Below, piece after piece: positions 43,079 to 51,246 of a stretch of 64,000 nt of DNA. A program made the position numbers and the translations under genes. Every line of letters begins with the position of its first letter. The first letter of the stretch is position 1. This DNA comes from Streptomyces sp. WMMB303. Its GTDB lineage: Bacteria > Actinomycetota > Actinomycetes > Streptomycetales > Streptomycetaceae. The notes beneath the pieces were generated by a model that was not told where the DNA came from, did no database searches, and saw nothing but the letters and a program-made list of their open reading frames with translations. Where the stretch lies: NCBI RefSeq assembly GCF_029351045.1, contig NZ_JARKIN010000001.1, forward strand, positions 1,388,001-1,452,000. The letters run 5' to 3'.

Positions 43079-44866
43079 TCAGCGGGTCTCCGCGCCGGGG
43101 AGGGCGCCCTCGCCGGCCGCGGGGCAGCCGTCCGGTGCGCTGCTCCTGCCGGGCGCGGCCAGCTCGGCGGCCCGTTCGCGTGCGGTGGCCGCCAGAGCCG
43201 CCCGGCCGACCGCGTCGGCGAGTCGGGCCTGGCCGAGCCAGTTGTAGGGGCTGGTGGGGCGCAGGGCGAGCCGTTCGCTCAGCAGGGTGCGGGCCAGGTC
43301 CAGCCGCCCGGCGCGCAGCGCCGCCTCCAGGAGGGTGCGCTGTACCGCGTCCCGCTGGGCATGGCTGCCGCCGAACGTCGCGAACCGGCCGCGCAGCGGG
43401 TAGAGCAGGTCGACGGCGTCCTCGTACCGCTCCTGGGTGAAGGCGAGGAGCGCGCGGCAGACCGGCAGCCCGATCTCGGCCGTCATGGCGTGGTCGGTGA
43501 CGCCCGGATGCGGATGTGCCGCCCACTCCTCGCGGTCGGCCAGCAGTGCTTCGGCCTCACGCACCCGTCCCGCGCCGAGGTAGGCCATGACGGCATGGGT
43601 GTCGTTGAAGGCGTAGTGCGGTCCGTCGCCGCGGGCGGCCCAGGCATCCGCCAGCGGGGCCCACCGGTCCCCGACCGCCGAGCGGTCGTCGTCGCTTCCC
43701 AGGTGGAAGCGCCACAGCAGGGCGGAGGCGTCCAGCAGTTCGAGGGCGAGGCCGCTGGTGACCGCGGGGTCGAGGGCGGCGTCGTAGATCTCCAGCACCC
43801 GGCGCGTGTCGCCCGCCTCCAGCGCGTAGAGGGCGTAGTGCCACCAGTTGTGCACCGCCATCATGTTGCCGGCACCCCACTCCGGCCTGCGGGCGTCGAG
43901 GAACCGGATGCCTTCTGCGAACCTGCCCTGCATCTCCAGGGTGTGCACGACGGCGTGGATGCCCCAGACGTCGTTCGGCCGGCGCTCCACGGCCGCCCGG
44001 GCGGTCTCCTCGGCCCGGGCGTAGTGGCCGGACTCCTCCAGCCCGAAGCCGAGCATGCCCAGCAGCGGGCCGTAGTGCGGATCCTCCTCGTCCCAGGCCG
44101 TCAGCGCCCCGGCGATCCGGTCGCGCAGCGCGGCTGCGTTGCCGGTGAAGAAGTCGATCTGGTGTCCGACGGCCAGCGCCAGGGTGTCCTGGGGCCAGGC
44201 GACGGCGATGTCGCGCAGCACCGCGCCGGCCCGTGCGACGTTCCCCTCCAGCCAGGCGGCAGCGGCGGTCAGATGCGCCTGTTCGCGTGCGGTGCGAGCC
44301 CCGTCGTCCGCCGCGGCCCGGAAGCGGGTGAACTCCTGGCGAGCCGCGGCCGCCTGGCGCTGCTCGGTGCCGAGCAGCCCGAGATACGCGGCGAACGCCT
44401 GGCCCAGCGGCGCGCCGGGCGCCACTCGGCGCAGCTCCGCGACGGACTCCGCGACATCGCCGCGGAAGAAGAGCAGCGAGTCGACGGCGCTCTCGTACCA
44501 GGTGGCCGCAGCTTCGCCCGCCTCGCCGCTGCCGAGCCCGCTCATCTCCAGCCCGTGCCGGTCCCGCCGTCCGGAGAGGCGGCTCCCGGCAGCGGCCCCG
44601 ACCGCACCGTGCGCACGGGAGACCGACATGCGGGCGTCGGCCGCTGCCGGCCCGCGCTGCGCGGCACCACCCGGCACCTCCGCGACCCGTACGGCGTCAG
44701 CCGGTACCGCCCCAGCCGGCACGGGGCCGGCCGGTGCCCAGTCAACCGATGCCATGTCAGCCCGTGCCATGTCAGCCGCTGCGGCGTCCGGACCCTTCGG
44801 TACCGCCGCCGGCCGTCCCGCCCTTCCGTCCGCCGCGTCCCCCGCGCCCGCTACGCCGCCGCCCAT
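43079..44866 (-). CDS. Tetratricopeptide-repeat protein, TTC38-like
   Basis: A 595-residue protein whose body (from about residue 110) resembles the TTC38 family of helical-repeat proteins: WGIHAVVHTLEMQGRFAEGIRFLDARRPEW, then NWWHYALYALEAGD and YAFNDTHAVMAYLGAGR are typical. Function in bacteria is unknown. The first ~105 residues are low-complexity (repeats like G-P-V-P-A-G-A-V-P-A-D-A-V). ATG 44866 is chosen because GGGAGGAG lies 6 bases upstream; ATG 44545 would give a 488-residue protein of more usual length but lacks a spaced site. The 5' end overlaps the pentapeptide gene by 95 bases. Confidence 0.82.
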   Translation of the reverse strand: MGGGVAGAGDAADGRAGRPAAVPKGPDAAAADMARADMASVDWAPAGPVPAGAVPADAVRVAEVPGGAAQRGPAAADARMSVSRAHGAVGAAAGSRLSGRRDRHGLEMSGLGSGEAGEAAATWYESAVDSLLFFRGDVAESVAELRRVAPGAPLGQAFAAYLGLLGTEQRQAAAARQEFTRFRAAADDGARTAREQAHLTAAAAWLEGNVARAGAVLRDIAVAWPQDTLALAVGHQIDFFTGNAAALRDRIAGALTAWDEEDPHYGPLLGMLGFGLEESGHYARAEETARAAVERRPNDVWGIHAVVHTLEMQGRFAEGIRFLDARRPEWGAGNMMAVHNWWHYALYALEAGDTRRVLEIYDAALDPAVTSGLALELLDASALLWRFHLGSDDDRSAVGDRWAPLADAWAARGDGPHYAFNDTHAVMAYLGAGRVREAEALLADREEWAAHPHPGVTDHAMTAEIGLPVCRALLAFTQERYEDAVDLLYPLRGRFATFGGSHAQRDAVQRTLLEAALRAGRLDLARTLLSERLALRPTSPYNWLGQARLADAVGRAALAATARERAAELAAPGRSSAPDGCPAAGEGALPGAETR

Positions 44867-45755
44867 TGCCGCTCCTCCCGCCGAGACCGCTGCCCCCGCC
44901 GACCGCGGTGGCCTTCCCCCGCGGCATACCCCGCGCCTGGTGCGGAGCCTCGTGCCGCGCGGGTGAAGATCCGGACGGCCAGTGCGCGGGGCGGGTCAGT
45001 GCGCCGGGGACGGTGGTGGTCCCGTCGCCGTACGCGGCGTTCAGTTGCGGCTGGGTCAGGAAGAGCGCGTCGGTCAGGTCGGCGCCCCGCAGATCGGCGT
45101 CACGCAGATCGGCACCCAGCAGATCGGCCCGGCGCAGATCGCCCCCGCGCAGGTCGGCGGCGATCAGGAGTGCGCCGCGCAGCGTGGCTCCGTGCAGCTG
45201 CCCGCCCCGCAGCCGCGCACCCACCAGGTCGGCGCGCCGCAGGTCGCGGCCGCCGAGGCCGCGCCGAGCCCGCTCGCTGACCTGTTCGAGTACCGGCCCC
45301 ACGCGCGCCCGCCAGGCGGCCACGTCCACGCCGCGCAGCTGTGCGACGTCCCCGTCGACCAGCGCCTCGATCTCCGCGATCAGGGGGCGCGCCGCAGCAC
45401 CATGCCCGGTGGCCTCGGCTTCGGTGAGCAGCCACAGCAGTTCGTGCAGCGGTCTCGTCACCCGGAAGACGGCGAACATCTCCGGTCCCGGCGTCAGCTC
45501 GGACCGCGCGGTGACCCGCTGCCCGGCCCCGTAGCAGTCGAAGACGGCGCAGCCGGTGAAGCCGCTGTCGCGCAGCTCCGCATGGATCGAGCACCGGTTC
45601 TCCGCGGTCAGGTTGGTGCACCGCTGTCCGGCCGGCTTGTCGGCGGCGAAGTCCGCAGACGCGGTGAAGGGCAGCGCCACACAGCACAGCCCCGCGCACC
45701 GTTCGCAGTCGGCCCGCAGCCACTGCCCGCTCCCCTGGCTTCCGGACCAGCTCAT
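44772..45755 (-). CDS. Pentapeptide-repeat protein with Cys-rich N-terminus
   Basis: A 327-residue protein. The N-terminal part has clustered Cys (RADCERCAGLCC, RCTNLTAENRCSIH, GCAVFDCYGAG), probably a metal or Fe-S site. From about residue 165 a run of A-D/N-L-x-x pentapeptides (GRDLRRADLVGARLRGGQLHG..., ADLRGADLTDA) forms a right-handed quadrilateral beta-helix. The C-terminal ~70 residues are Gly/Arg-rich and may bind nucleic acid or be a frame-extended tail. The Cys-rich half and repeat half together are known in streptomycete proteins of unknown function. Some pentapeptide proteins protect gyrase; nothing here shows that. Confidence 0.85.
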   Translation of the reverse strand: MSWSGSQGSGQWLRADCERCAGLCCVALPFTASADFAADKPAGQRCTNLTAENRCSIHAELRDSGFTGCAVFDCYGAGQRVTARSELTPGPEMFAVFRVTRPLHELLWLLTEAEATGHGAAARPLIAEIEALVDGDVAQLRGVDVAAWRARVGPVLEQVSERARRGLGGRDLRRADLVGARLRGGQLHGATLRGALLIAADLRGGDLRRADLLGADLRDADLRGADLTDALFLTQPQLNAAYGDGTTTVPGALTRPAHWPSGSSPARHEAPHQARGMPRGKATAVGGGSGLGGRSGNGRRRSGRGGRGGRKGGTAGGGTEGSGRRSG

Positions 45756-45864
45756 CCCCCCAATCTAACCCGCCCCGGAGGTATGGGATCACGCGCGGGC
45801 AGCACGCATTGGGGCCCCACCGGGGTCGTGCGCGGTCGGTCCCGAGCCGGGCGATCGAACACGG

Positions 45865-46674
45865 TCAGGGCTTGCGGGCCACGGCGCCGAACTGGGCGAC
45901 GCTCTTCTCGTCCTCGGCCGCGTATCCGGGGCGCCAGCGCGCGCACGAGACGATTCCGGGCTCCAGCAGCTCCAGTCCCCGGAAGAAACGGGCGACCTGG
46001 GTGCGGGCGCGGGCGGTGATGGGGGGCGTGGCATTCTCGTTCCAGAACTCCATCGCCTCGACGTTGGCCTCGCCTCCCAGTTCAAGCGTGGGATGGGTGA
46101 GGGCCAGAAAGCTGCCGGAGGGTACGGCCGACATCAGGGTCCGCACGATCTGCTCGGCCTCGTCCGTGTCGGCGACGAAGTTGAGGACGCCCAGCAGTAT
46201 GACGGCGACCGGCCGGGTGAAGTCCAGGGTGTCCTCGGCGGCGTCCAGGATCGCCCGGGGCTGGTGGACGTCGGCCGCGATGTAGTCCGTCACTCCCTCC
46301 GGGGAGCCGACGAGGAGGGCGCGGGCGTGGGTGAGGACGGTGGGGTCGTTGTCGACGTAGACGATCCGCGCGGTGGGCGCCGTCCGCTGCGCCACCTGGT
46401 GGGTGTTGTCCGCCGTGGGCAGACCGGTGCCGATGTCGAGGAACTGTCGGATGCCCGCGTCGCCCGCCAGATATCGCACGGCGCGGCCGAGGAAGGCGCG
46501 GTCCGCGCGGGCCACCTCGCGGATGCTGGGGTACATCGTGGTGATGCGGTCGCCGACCTGCTGGTCGACGTCGTAGTAGTCCTTGCCGCCCAGCCAGTAG
46601 TTCCACACCCTGGCGTTCTGCGCGACGTGCGCGACGGGGGGCGGCTCTCCCGGCGGGTCGCTGCGTTCGCTCAC
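45865..46674 (-). CDS. SAM-dependent methyltransferase (DUF574 / Methyltransf_19 type)
   Basis: A 269-residue protein of the actinobacterial DUF574 methyltransferase family. The N-terminus NARVWNYWLGGKDYYDVD is diagnostic. The SAM-binding loop is FLDIGTGLPT near residue 89, followed by VYVDNDPTVL. GTG 46674 follows GGAGAGG. These genes are very numerous in streptomycetes and are often linked to developmental loci; the substrate is unknown. It is transcribed away from the molybdate genes. Confidence 0.92.
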   Translation of the reverse strand: MSERSDPPGEPPPVAHVAQNARVWNYWLGGKDYYDVDQQVGDRITTMYPSIREVARADRAFLGRAVRYLAGDAGIRQFLDIGTGLPTADNTHQVAQRTAPTARIVYVDNDPTVLTHARALLVGSPEGVTDYIAADVHQPRAILDAAEDTLDFTRPVAVILLGVLNFVADTDEAEQIVRTLMSAVPSGSFLALTHPTLELGGEANVEAMEFWNENATPPITARARTQVARFFRGLELLEPGIVSCARWRPGYAAEDEKSVAQFGAVARKP

Positions 46675-46856
46675 GTTGGCGCCCTCTCCACTCGACGGCT
46701 GCACTCGAGCTGGCACCGAGTCTAGGCGGCCCCGCCGGTACTCCGGCAGCGCAGCGCGGCGGAAGACTCGGGTGGACGGCCCCGGCCGGGAGGGGTTGAG
46801 GGTTGGCGGTTCCTCCAGCCGGAGCTGGCAGATGCTATAGGAAGAGCGCTCACGCA

Positions 46857-46886
46857 TTGCAGATGCGAGCGCAGAACCCATACGTT
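46857..46886 (+). promoter_or_regulatory. Probable promoter of leaderless TOBE gene
   Basis: TTGCAG (46857-46862) and TACGTT (46881-46886) are separated by 18 bases, and the ATG follows 7 bases after the -10 box. Transcription would start at or next to the ATG at 46894, which has no ribosome site. This fits a leaderless mRNA. Confidence 0.55.
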
Positions 46887-46893
46887 GACGCAC

Positions 46894-47292
46894 ATGCAGT
46901 CGTACACCATCGGGCAGGCCGCACGCCTGCTCGGCGTCAGTCCGGACACGGCCAGACGCTGGGCGGACGCCGGGCGGGTCGCCACCCACCGCGACGAGAG
47001 CGGGCGCCGGGTGATCCAGGGACGTGATCTGGCGGCCTTCTCCGTCGCCCTCGGCCGGCACACCGGCGACGACGACGAGGAGACGCCCTACACCTCGGCC
47101 CGCAACGCGTTCCCAGGCATCGTCACGGCCATCAAGCTGGGCGACGTCGCGGCGCAGGTCGAGATCCAGGCTGGGCCGCACCGGCTGGTCTCGCTGCTCA
47201 CCCGGGAGGCCGTGGAGGAGCTGGGGCTGGAGGTCGGCATGCAGGCCACCGCCCGGGTGAAGTCGACGAACGTGCACATCGACCGCCCCTGA
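46894..47292 (+). CDS. MerR-like HTH plus TOBE molybdate-binding protein
   Basis: A 132-residue protein. An N-terminal excisionase/MerR-like helix-turn-helix (MQSYTIGQAARLLGVSPDTARRWADAGRV) precedes a Mop/TOBE domain (SARNAFPGIVTAIKLGDVAAQVEIQAGPHRLVSLLTREAVEELGL ... ARVKSTNVHI) that binds molybdate or tungstate. It sits directly upstream of modA, so it is a likely molybdate sensor controlling that operon, in place of ModE. An in-frame TTG at 46885 would add 3 residues, but the ATG is preferred because the promoter leaves no room. Confidence 0.9.
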   Translation: MQSYTIGQAARLLGVSPDTARRWADAGRVATHRDESGRRVIQGRDLAAFSVALGRHTGDDDEETPYTSARNAFPGIVTAIKLGDVAAQVEIQAGPHRLVSLLTREAVEELGLEVGMQATARVKSTNVHIDRP

Positions 47293-47390
47293 GCGCTGCG
47301 GGCGCAGCCGTCCAGGCCGCGCCCGCAGCCCCCGACGGCCTCGCACCGTCCCGTCCGTCTCGCCGCACCCGCCGCACCAGGAGTTGCTGA

Positions 47391-48182
47391 ATGCCGTCAG
47401 CCGTCTTCCCCCGTCCGACACCCCGCCGGGCGTGCGCCGTGCTCGGCGCCGCCGCCCTGCTCCTCCCCCTCGCCGCGTGCGGCGACGACAGCGCCGACAG
47501 CCGCGGCGGCGGGGGACGGACGGAGCTGACGGTGCTCGGCGCCGCGTCCCTCACCGATGTCTTCAAGGCGGCGGGCACGGCGTACGAGAAGGAGCACCCC
47601 GGCACCCGGGTGAAGTTCTCCTTCGCCGGTTCGCAGGCGCTGGCGGCGCAGGTCGAGCAGGGCGTGCCCGCGGACGTGCTGGCCACCGCGGACACCACCA
47701 CCATGCGCGGCGTGCGCAGCGAGACCGGCAAGCCCGCGGTCTTCGCCAGGAACCGGCTGGTCATCGCGACGGGCGAGGGCAACCCGAAGAAGGTGAAGGG
47801 CCTGGAGGACCTGACGGACAGCTCGCTCAAGGTGGTGCTGGCCGCACCCGAGGTGCCCGTCGGGCGCTACGGCGAGCAGGTGCTGGAGGCGCAGCGGCTG
47901 AAGGTCGAGCCCGTCTCGCAGGAGCCGGACGTCCGGGCCGTGCTCAGCAAGGTGGAGCTCGGCGAGGCGGACGCCGGGCTGGTCTACAAGACCGACGCAG
48001 CCACTGTGCCCGGGAAGGTCGACGCCGTCGACATACCCGACCGGCAGAACGCCCTCGCCTCCTACCCCGCCGCCACCCTGAAGAGTTCCGAACACCCCGA
48101 GGAGGCCGCCGCGTTCGTCCACTGGCTGAGCACGCCCCCCGCGCAGAAACTGCTGCGCAAGGCCGGCTTCCAGCACCCGTGA
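47391..48182 (+). CDS. modA: Molybdate ABC transporter substrate-binding lipoprotein
   Basis: A 263-residue periplasmic-type binding protein. The lipobox L-A-A-C near residue 30 follows a hydrophobic signal, so it is a membrane-anchored lipoprotein. Family landmarks are LTVLGAASLTDVFKAAG near residue 45, FSFAGSQALAAQVEQGVPADVLATAD, and VLSKVELGEADAGLVYKTDA. ATG 47391 has AGGAG. The stop overlaps the transporter gene (GTGA). Confidence 0.96.
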   Translation: MPSAVFPRPTPRRACAVLGAAALLLPLAACGDDSADSRGGGGRTELTVLGAASLTDVFKAAGTAYEKEHPGTRVKFSFAGSQALAAQVEQGVPADVLATADTTTMRGVRSETGKPAVFARNRLVIATGEGNPKKVKGLEDLTDSSLKVVLAAPEVPVGRYGEQVLEAQRLKVEPVSQEPDVRAVLSKVELGEADAGLVYKTDAATVPGKVDAVDIPDRQNALASYPAATLKSSEHPEEAAAFVHWLSTPPAQKLLRKAGFQHP

Positions 48183-50332
48183 CCGGCTCGCACCCGCGCA
48201 CGCGCCGGCCCGGCCCGCACCCGTCCGCGTCCGCACCGGACCCGCGTCCGGTGCGGCGCCCGCGTCTCGGCAGGCGCCGCACCGGGCGCCGGACACCGCT
48301 CGTGCTGGCGGTGCCGGCGCTGCTGGCGACGGGCTTCCTGCTGGTGCCGCTGCTCGGCATCCTGACGCGCACGGAGTGGCGGGCGCTCGGCACCCACCTG
48401 GGCAGCGAGGGCGTCACCGACGCGGTGCGGCTCTCGCTGCTGGTCTCCTTCGGCGCGCTCGCGCTCTCCCTGGTGCTGGGGGTGCCGCTGGCCTGGCTGC
48501 TGGCGCGGGTGGACTTCCCCGGCAAGGCCCTGGTCCGGTCGCTGGTGCTGCTGCCGATGGTGCTGCCGCCGACCGTCGGCGGAGTGGCACTGCTGCTCGG
48601 CTTCGGCCGGCGGGGACTGCTGGGCCCCTGGCTGGAGGATTCCTTCGGCATCGTCCTGCCGTTCCACACCTCGGGCGCCGTGGTCGCGGCGACGTTCGTG
48701 TCGATGCCGTTCCTGGTGATCAGCCTGGAGGGGACGCTCGCGGGACTGCGGCCCGCCTACGAGGAGACGGCCGCCTCGCTGGGAGCCGGGCCGCTTCGGG
48801 TGTTCGGCACCGTGACGCTGCCGCTGGTGGCCCCGGGGCTGGCCGCGGGGGCGGCACTGACCTGGGCCCGGGCGCTGGGCGAGTTCGGGGCGACGATCAC
48901 CTTCGCGGGAAATCTGCCGGAGTCGACGCAGACCCTGCCGCTCCAGGTGTATCTGCTGCTCCAGAACGAGCCGGAGGCGGCGACCTCGGTCTCCCTGCTG
49001 CTGCTCGCCCTCGCGATGGCGGTACTGATCGGGCTGCGCGGCCGGTGGACGGGGGCCGGCGGCTCTCCGCACACGGGCGGTGGGCCCCACCGCCTGCCGG
49101 GACGGCGGAGGCGGCCGGCCGAGGAGACGCCACCGGCCGCGCCGACCCCCGGCAGCACGCCGCCGCCCGGCACCGGCGGTCCCGGCGCGGGCGTCCCCGC
49201 GGCCCGCGAGCCGGGCGACCTCCCGGACCCCGGCGCCCAAGGCGGGAGCTGGCCGCTGCACGCCCGGGTCACCGGGTTCACCGAGCTCACGCTGGTGGCC
49301 GCACCCGGCACCACGGTGGCGGTCGTCGGCCCCAACGGAGCGGGCAAGACGACACTGCTGCGGGCCCTCCTCGGCCTGACCCCCCGCGCCCGCGCCGAAC
49401 TGGCGCTCGGCGACAGCGAGGTCGGCTCGCTGCCCCCGCACCGGCGCGGGGTGGCCTGGGTCCCGCAGGACGGCGCGCTCTTCCCGCATCTGACGGCGCT
49501 GTCGAACACGGCCTACGGACTGCGCGCACAGGGCGTGGGCCGCGCCGAGGCACGCCGCCAGGCGCAGGAGTGGCTGTCGCGGCTGGGGGTCGGGCACCTG
49601 GCGCATCGCAGGCCGGGCCAGCTCTCCGGCGGTCAGGCGGGCCGGGTGGCGCTGGCCCGCGCGCTGGCGGCCCGGCCCCGGCTGCTGCTGCTCGACGAGC
49701 CGCTGGCCGCGCTCGACCAGACGACGCGCGCGCGGGTGCGGCACACGCTGCGCGATCATCTCACCGGTTTCGGCGGGGTGTGCATGCTGGTCACGCACGA
49801 TCCGGTGGAGGCGGTGTCGCTGGCCGACCGGGTCCTGGTACTGGAGGACGGCCGGGCTCTCCAGGACGCTCCGCCCGCCCAGGTCACCCGGCATCCGCGG
49901 TCGCCGTGGGTGGCCCGGATGCTGGGCCGCAACGCGCTGCCGGGCACCGGAGGGGGCGGCAGCGTCCTGGCCCTGGACGACGGGGGCACCCTGGTTGTCG
50001 CGGACCCGGTACCCGAAGGCGGCGCCGTGCTGGCGGTCATCGCCCCCGAGGCGGTCGCCCTGCACCGCGCACGGCCGCACGGCAGTCCCCGCAACGTACG
50101 GCGCGGGACGGTACGCGAGATCACCGCGGTCGGCAGTCGGCTGCGGGTGCTGGTCGCGGCGGAGCCCGGCGGCTCGGCGGCCGAGGACGACCCGGCAGCC
50201 GGTCCGGCAGGCGGCGGTCCGGACCTGGTGGCCGAGATCACCGCGGAGGCCGCGGCCGAACTCGAACTGGCGGACGGCGCGGAGGTGTTCACCAGCGTCA
50301 AGGCCACGGAGATCACCCTCGTGGAGCGGTGA
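48179..50332 (+). CDS. modBC: Fused molybdate ABC transporter, permease-ATPase (ModB-ModC)
   Basis: A single 717-residue protein combining two usually separate subunits. The permease half (about 45-290) has 5-6 membrane spans and the EAA loop YEETAASLGAGPLRVFGTVTLP. A Pro/Gly-rich linker (about 290-355) leads to the ATPase: Walker A GPNGAGKTT, signature LSGGQAGRVALARALA, Walker B LLLLDEPLAALD, and a TOBE domain at the C-terminus (RRGTVREITAVGSRLRVLV). It transports molybdate delivered by ModA. Fusion is probably genuine because the frame is continuous and well conserved throughout. GTG 48179 overlaps the modA stop. Confidence 0.94.
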   Translation: MTGSHPRTRRPGPHPSASAPDPRPVRRPRLGRRRTGRRTPLVLAVPALLATGFLLVPLLGILTRTEWRALGTHLGSEGVTDAVRLSLLVSFGALALSLVLGVPLAWLLARVDFPGKALVRSLVLLPMVLPPTVGGVALLLGFGRRGLLGPWLEDSFGIVLPFHTSGAVVAATFVSMPFLVISLEGTLAGLRPAYEETAASLGAGPLRVFGTVTLPLVAPGLAAGAALTWARALGEFGATITFAGNLPESTQTLPLQVYLLLQNEPEAATSVSLLLLALAMAVLIGLRGRWTGAGGSPHTGGGPHRLPGRRRRPAEETPPAAPTPGSTPPPGTGGPGAGVPAAREPGDLPDPGAQGGSWPLHARVTGFTELTLVAAPGTTVAVVGPNGAGKTTLLRALLGLTPRARAELALGDSEVGSLPPHRRGVAWVPQDGALFPHLTALSNTAYGLRAQGVGRAEARRQAQEWLSRLGVGHLAHRRPGQLSGGQAGRVALARALAARPRLLLLDEPLAALDQTTRARVRHTLRDHLTGFGGVCMLVTHDPVEAVSLADRVLVLEDGRALQDAPPAQVTRHPRSPWVARMLGRNALPGTGGGGSVLALDDGGTLVVADPVPEGGAVLAVIAPEAVALHRARPHGSPRNVRRGTVREITAVGSRLRVLVAAEPGGSAAEDDPAAGPAGGGPDLVAEITAEAAAELELADGAEVFTSVKATEITLVER

Positions 50333-50444
50333 CCGGCGGCCCGGCGGGTACGCGGCCCCGGCGGGCACGGGCGGCGGGCGGCGGGCAGTCCGGGACGGGC
50401 TGCGCCACACCGTTCGGGATAATGACCGCGGCCGCCTCAGCGGT

Positions 50445-50463
50445 CGTTCCGTATACCGAACAG
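50445..50463. promoter_or_regulatory. Operator candidate 1 for XRE-cupin regulator
   Basis: The 19-base site CGTTCCGTATACCGAACAG shares 15 of 19 positions with the one at 51219-51237. The partly palindromic core is GTTC...GAAC. It lies 24 bases upstream of the regulator start GTG 50487, so it may mediate autoregulation. Confidence 0.55.
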
Positions 50464-50486
50464 AGCATCGCGAGGAAGGAGGGGTC

Positions 50487-51107
50487 GTGAGCGGTCCCCA
50501 GGGGTCGGTCCGGAGCATGCTGGCACTCAACCTGAAGCGGGTGCGGGCCCGGCGCGGACTGTCGATCTCCGAGCTCTCCCGCCGGTCGAAAATCGGCAAG
50601 GCGACGCTCTCCCAGCTGGAGTCGGGCACCGGCAATCCCACCATCGAGACGGTCTTCAGCCTCTCGCGGGTCCTGGAGGTGCCGATCTCCGACCTGTTGG
50701 ACACCCAGCGGCCCGCGGGGCTGCGCGTGGTCCGCGGCGAGGACGTCGAGGTGCTCAGCGGCGAGGGGGTCGAGCTGCGCCCGCTGCAGCGGATCGAGTC
50801 GGGAGAGGCCATCTTCGAAGTCTACGACCAGCAGTTCCGGGCCGGTGAGCGGCGCGACTCACCGGGCCATGTGGGCATCGAGCACACCGTGGTGCAGGCC
50901 GGACGGCTGGAGGTGGCCGTCGACGGGGAGGAGGCCGAACTGACGGCCGGGGACTACGTCGCCTTCGACGCCGCCCTGCCGCACAGCTACGCCGCCGCGG
51001 AGGGGACGGTGCGCTCGGTACTGCTCCTCCAGTACCGGACGGACCAGCGGCTGCATCCCAGCGCCCCGCACGCGCTGCCCGACGCGGACGCCCCGCACGG
51101 CGCGTGA
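50487..51107 (+). CDS. XRE-family regulator with C-terminal cupin sensor
   Basis: A 206-residue regulator. The HTH is LNLKRVRARRGLSISELSRRSKIGKATLSQLESGTGNPTIETVFSLSRVL near residues 14-65. The cupin domain follows (HTVVQAGRLEVAVDGEEAELTAGDYVAFDAALPHSYAA near residue 135). The family controls amino-acid or polyamine catabolic operons in response to small ligands. GTG 50487 has a strong AAGGAGGGG site. It is directly upstream of the hydroxyproline-type operon, and near-identical operators precede both. Confidence 0.94.
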   Translation: MSGPQGSVRSMLALNLKRVRARRGLSISELSRRSKIGKATLSQLESGTGNPTIETVFSLSRVLEVPISDLLDTQRPAGLRVVRGEDVEVLSGEGVELRPLQRIESGEAIFEVYDQQFRAGERRDSPGHVGIEHTVVQAGRLEVAVDGEEAELTAGDYVAFDAALPHSYAAAEGTVRSVLLLQYRTDQRLHPSAPHALPDADAPHGA

Positions 51108-51183
51108 GCCGCCGTCCGCCCGCCAGGCCCGCCGCCCCGGCGCGCGGCCTCCCGCATCCGCCCTCCGGCGCCCTGCACATCCG

Positions 51184-51212
51184 TTGACACGCCCCGGACG
51201 CTGACATAGCGT
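51184..51212 (+). promoter_or_regulatory. Promoter of the hydroxyproline operon
   Basis: A consensus TTGACA (51184-51189) is followed after 17 bases by TAGCGT (51207-51212). The predicted start site, about 51219, coincides with the second operator copy, a geometry expected for repression. Confidence 0.6.
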
Positions 51213-51218
51213 CCCTCT

Positions 51219-51237
51219 CGTTCGCTTTGCCGAACAG
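51219..51237. promoter_or_regulatory. Operator candidate 2 for XRE-cupin regulator
   Basis: CGTTCGCTTTGCCGAACAG matches operator 1 (50445) at 15 of 19 positions, with core GTTCG-N5-CGAAC. It sits between the -10 box and the ATG at 51247, over the expected start of transcription. Confidence 0.6.
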
Positions 51238-51246
51238 GGAGGTTCG

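Noticed and set aside
41325-43247. 640-codon plus-strand open frame opposite the SpaB_C gene
   Set aside because: No recognisable domain, Arg/Pro/Gly-rich; the SpaB_C reading on the minus strand has clear family motifs.
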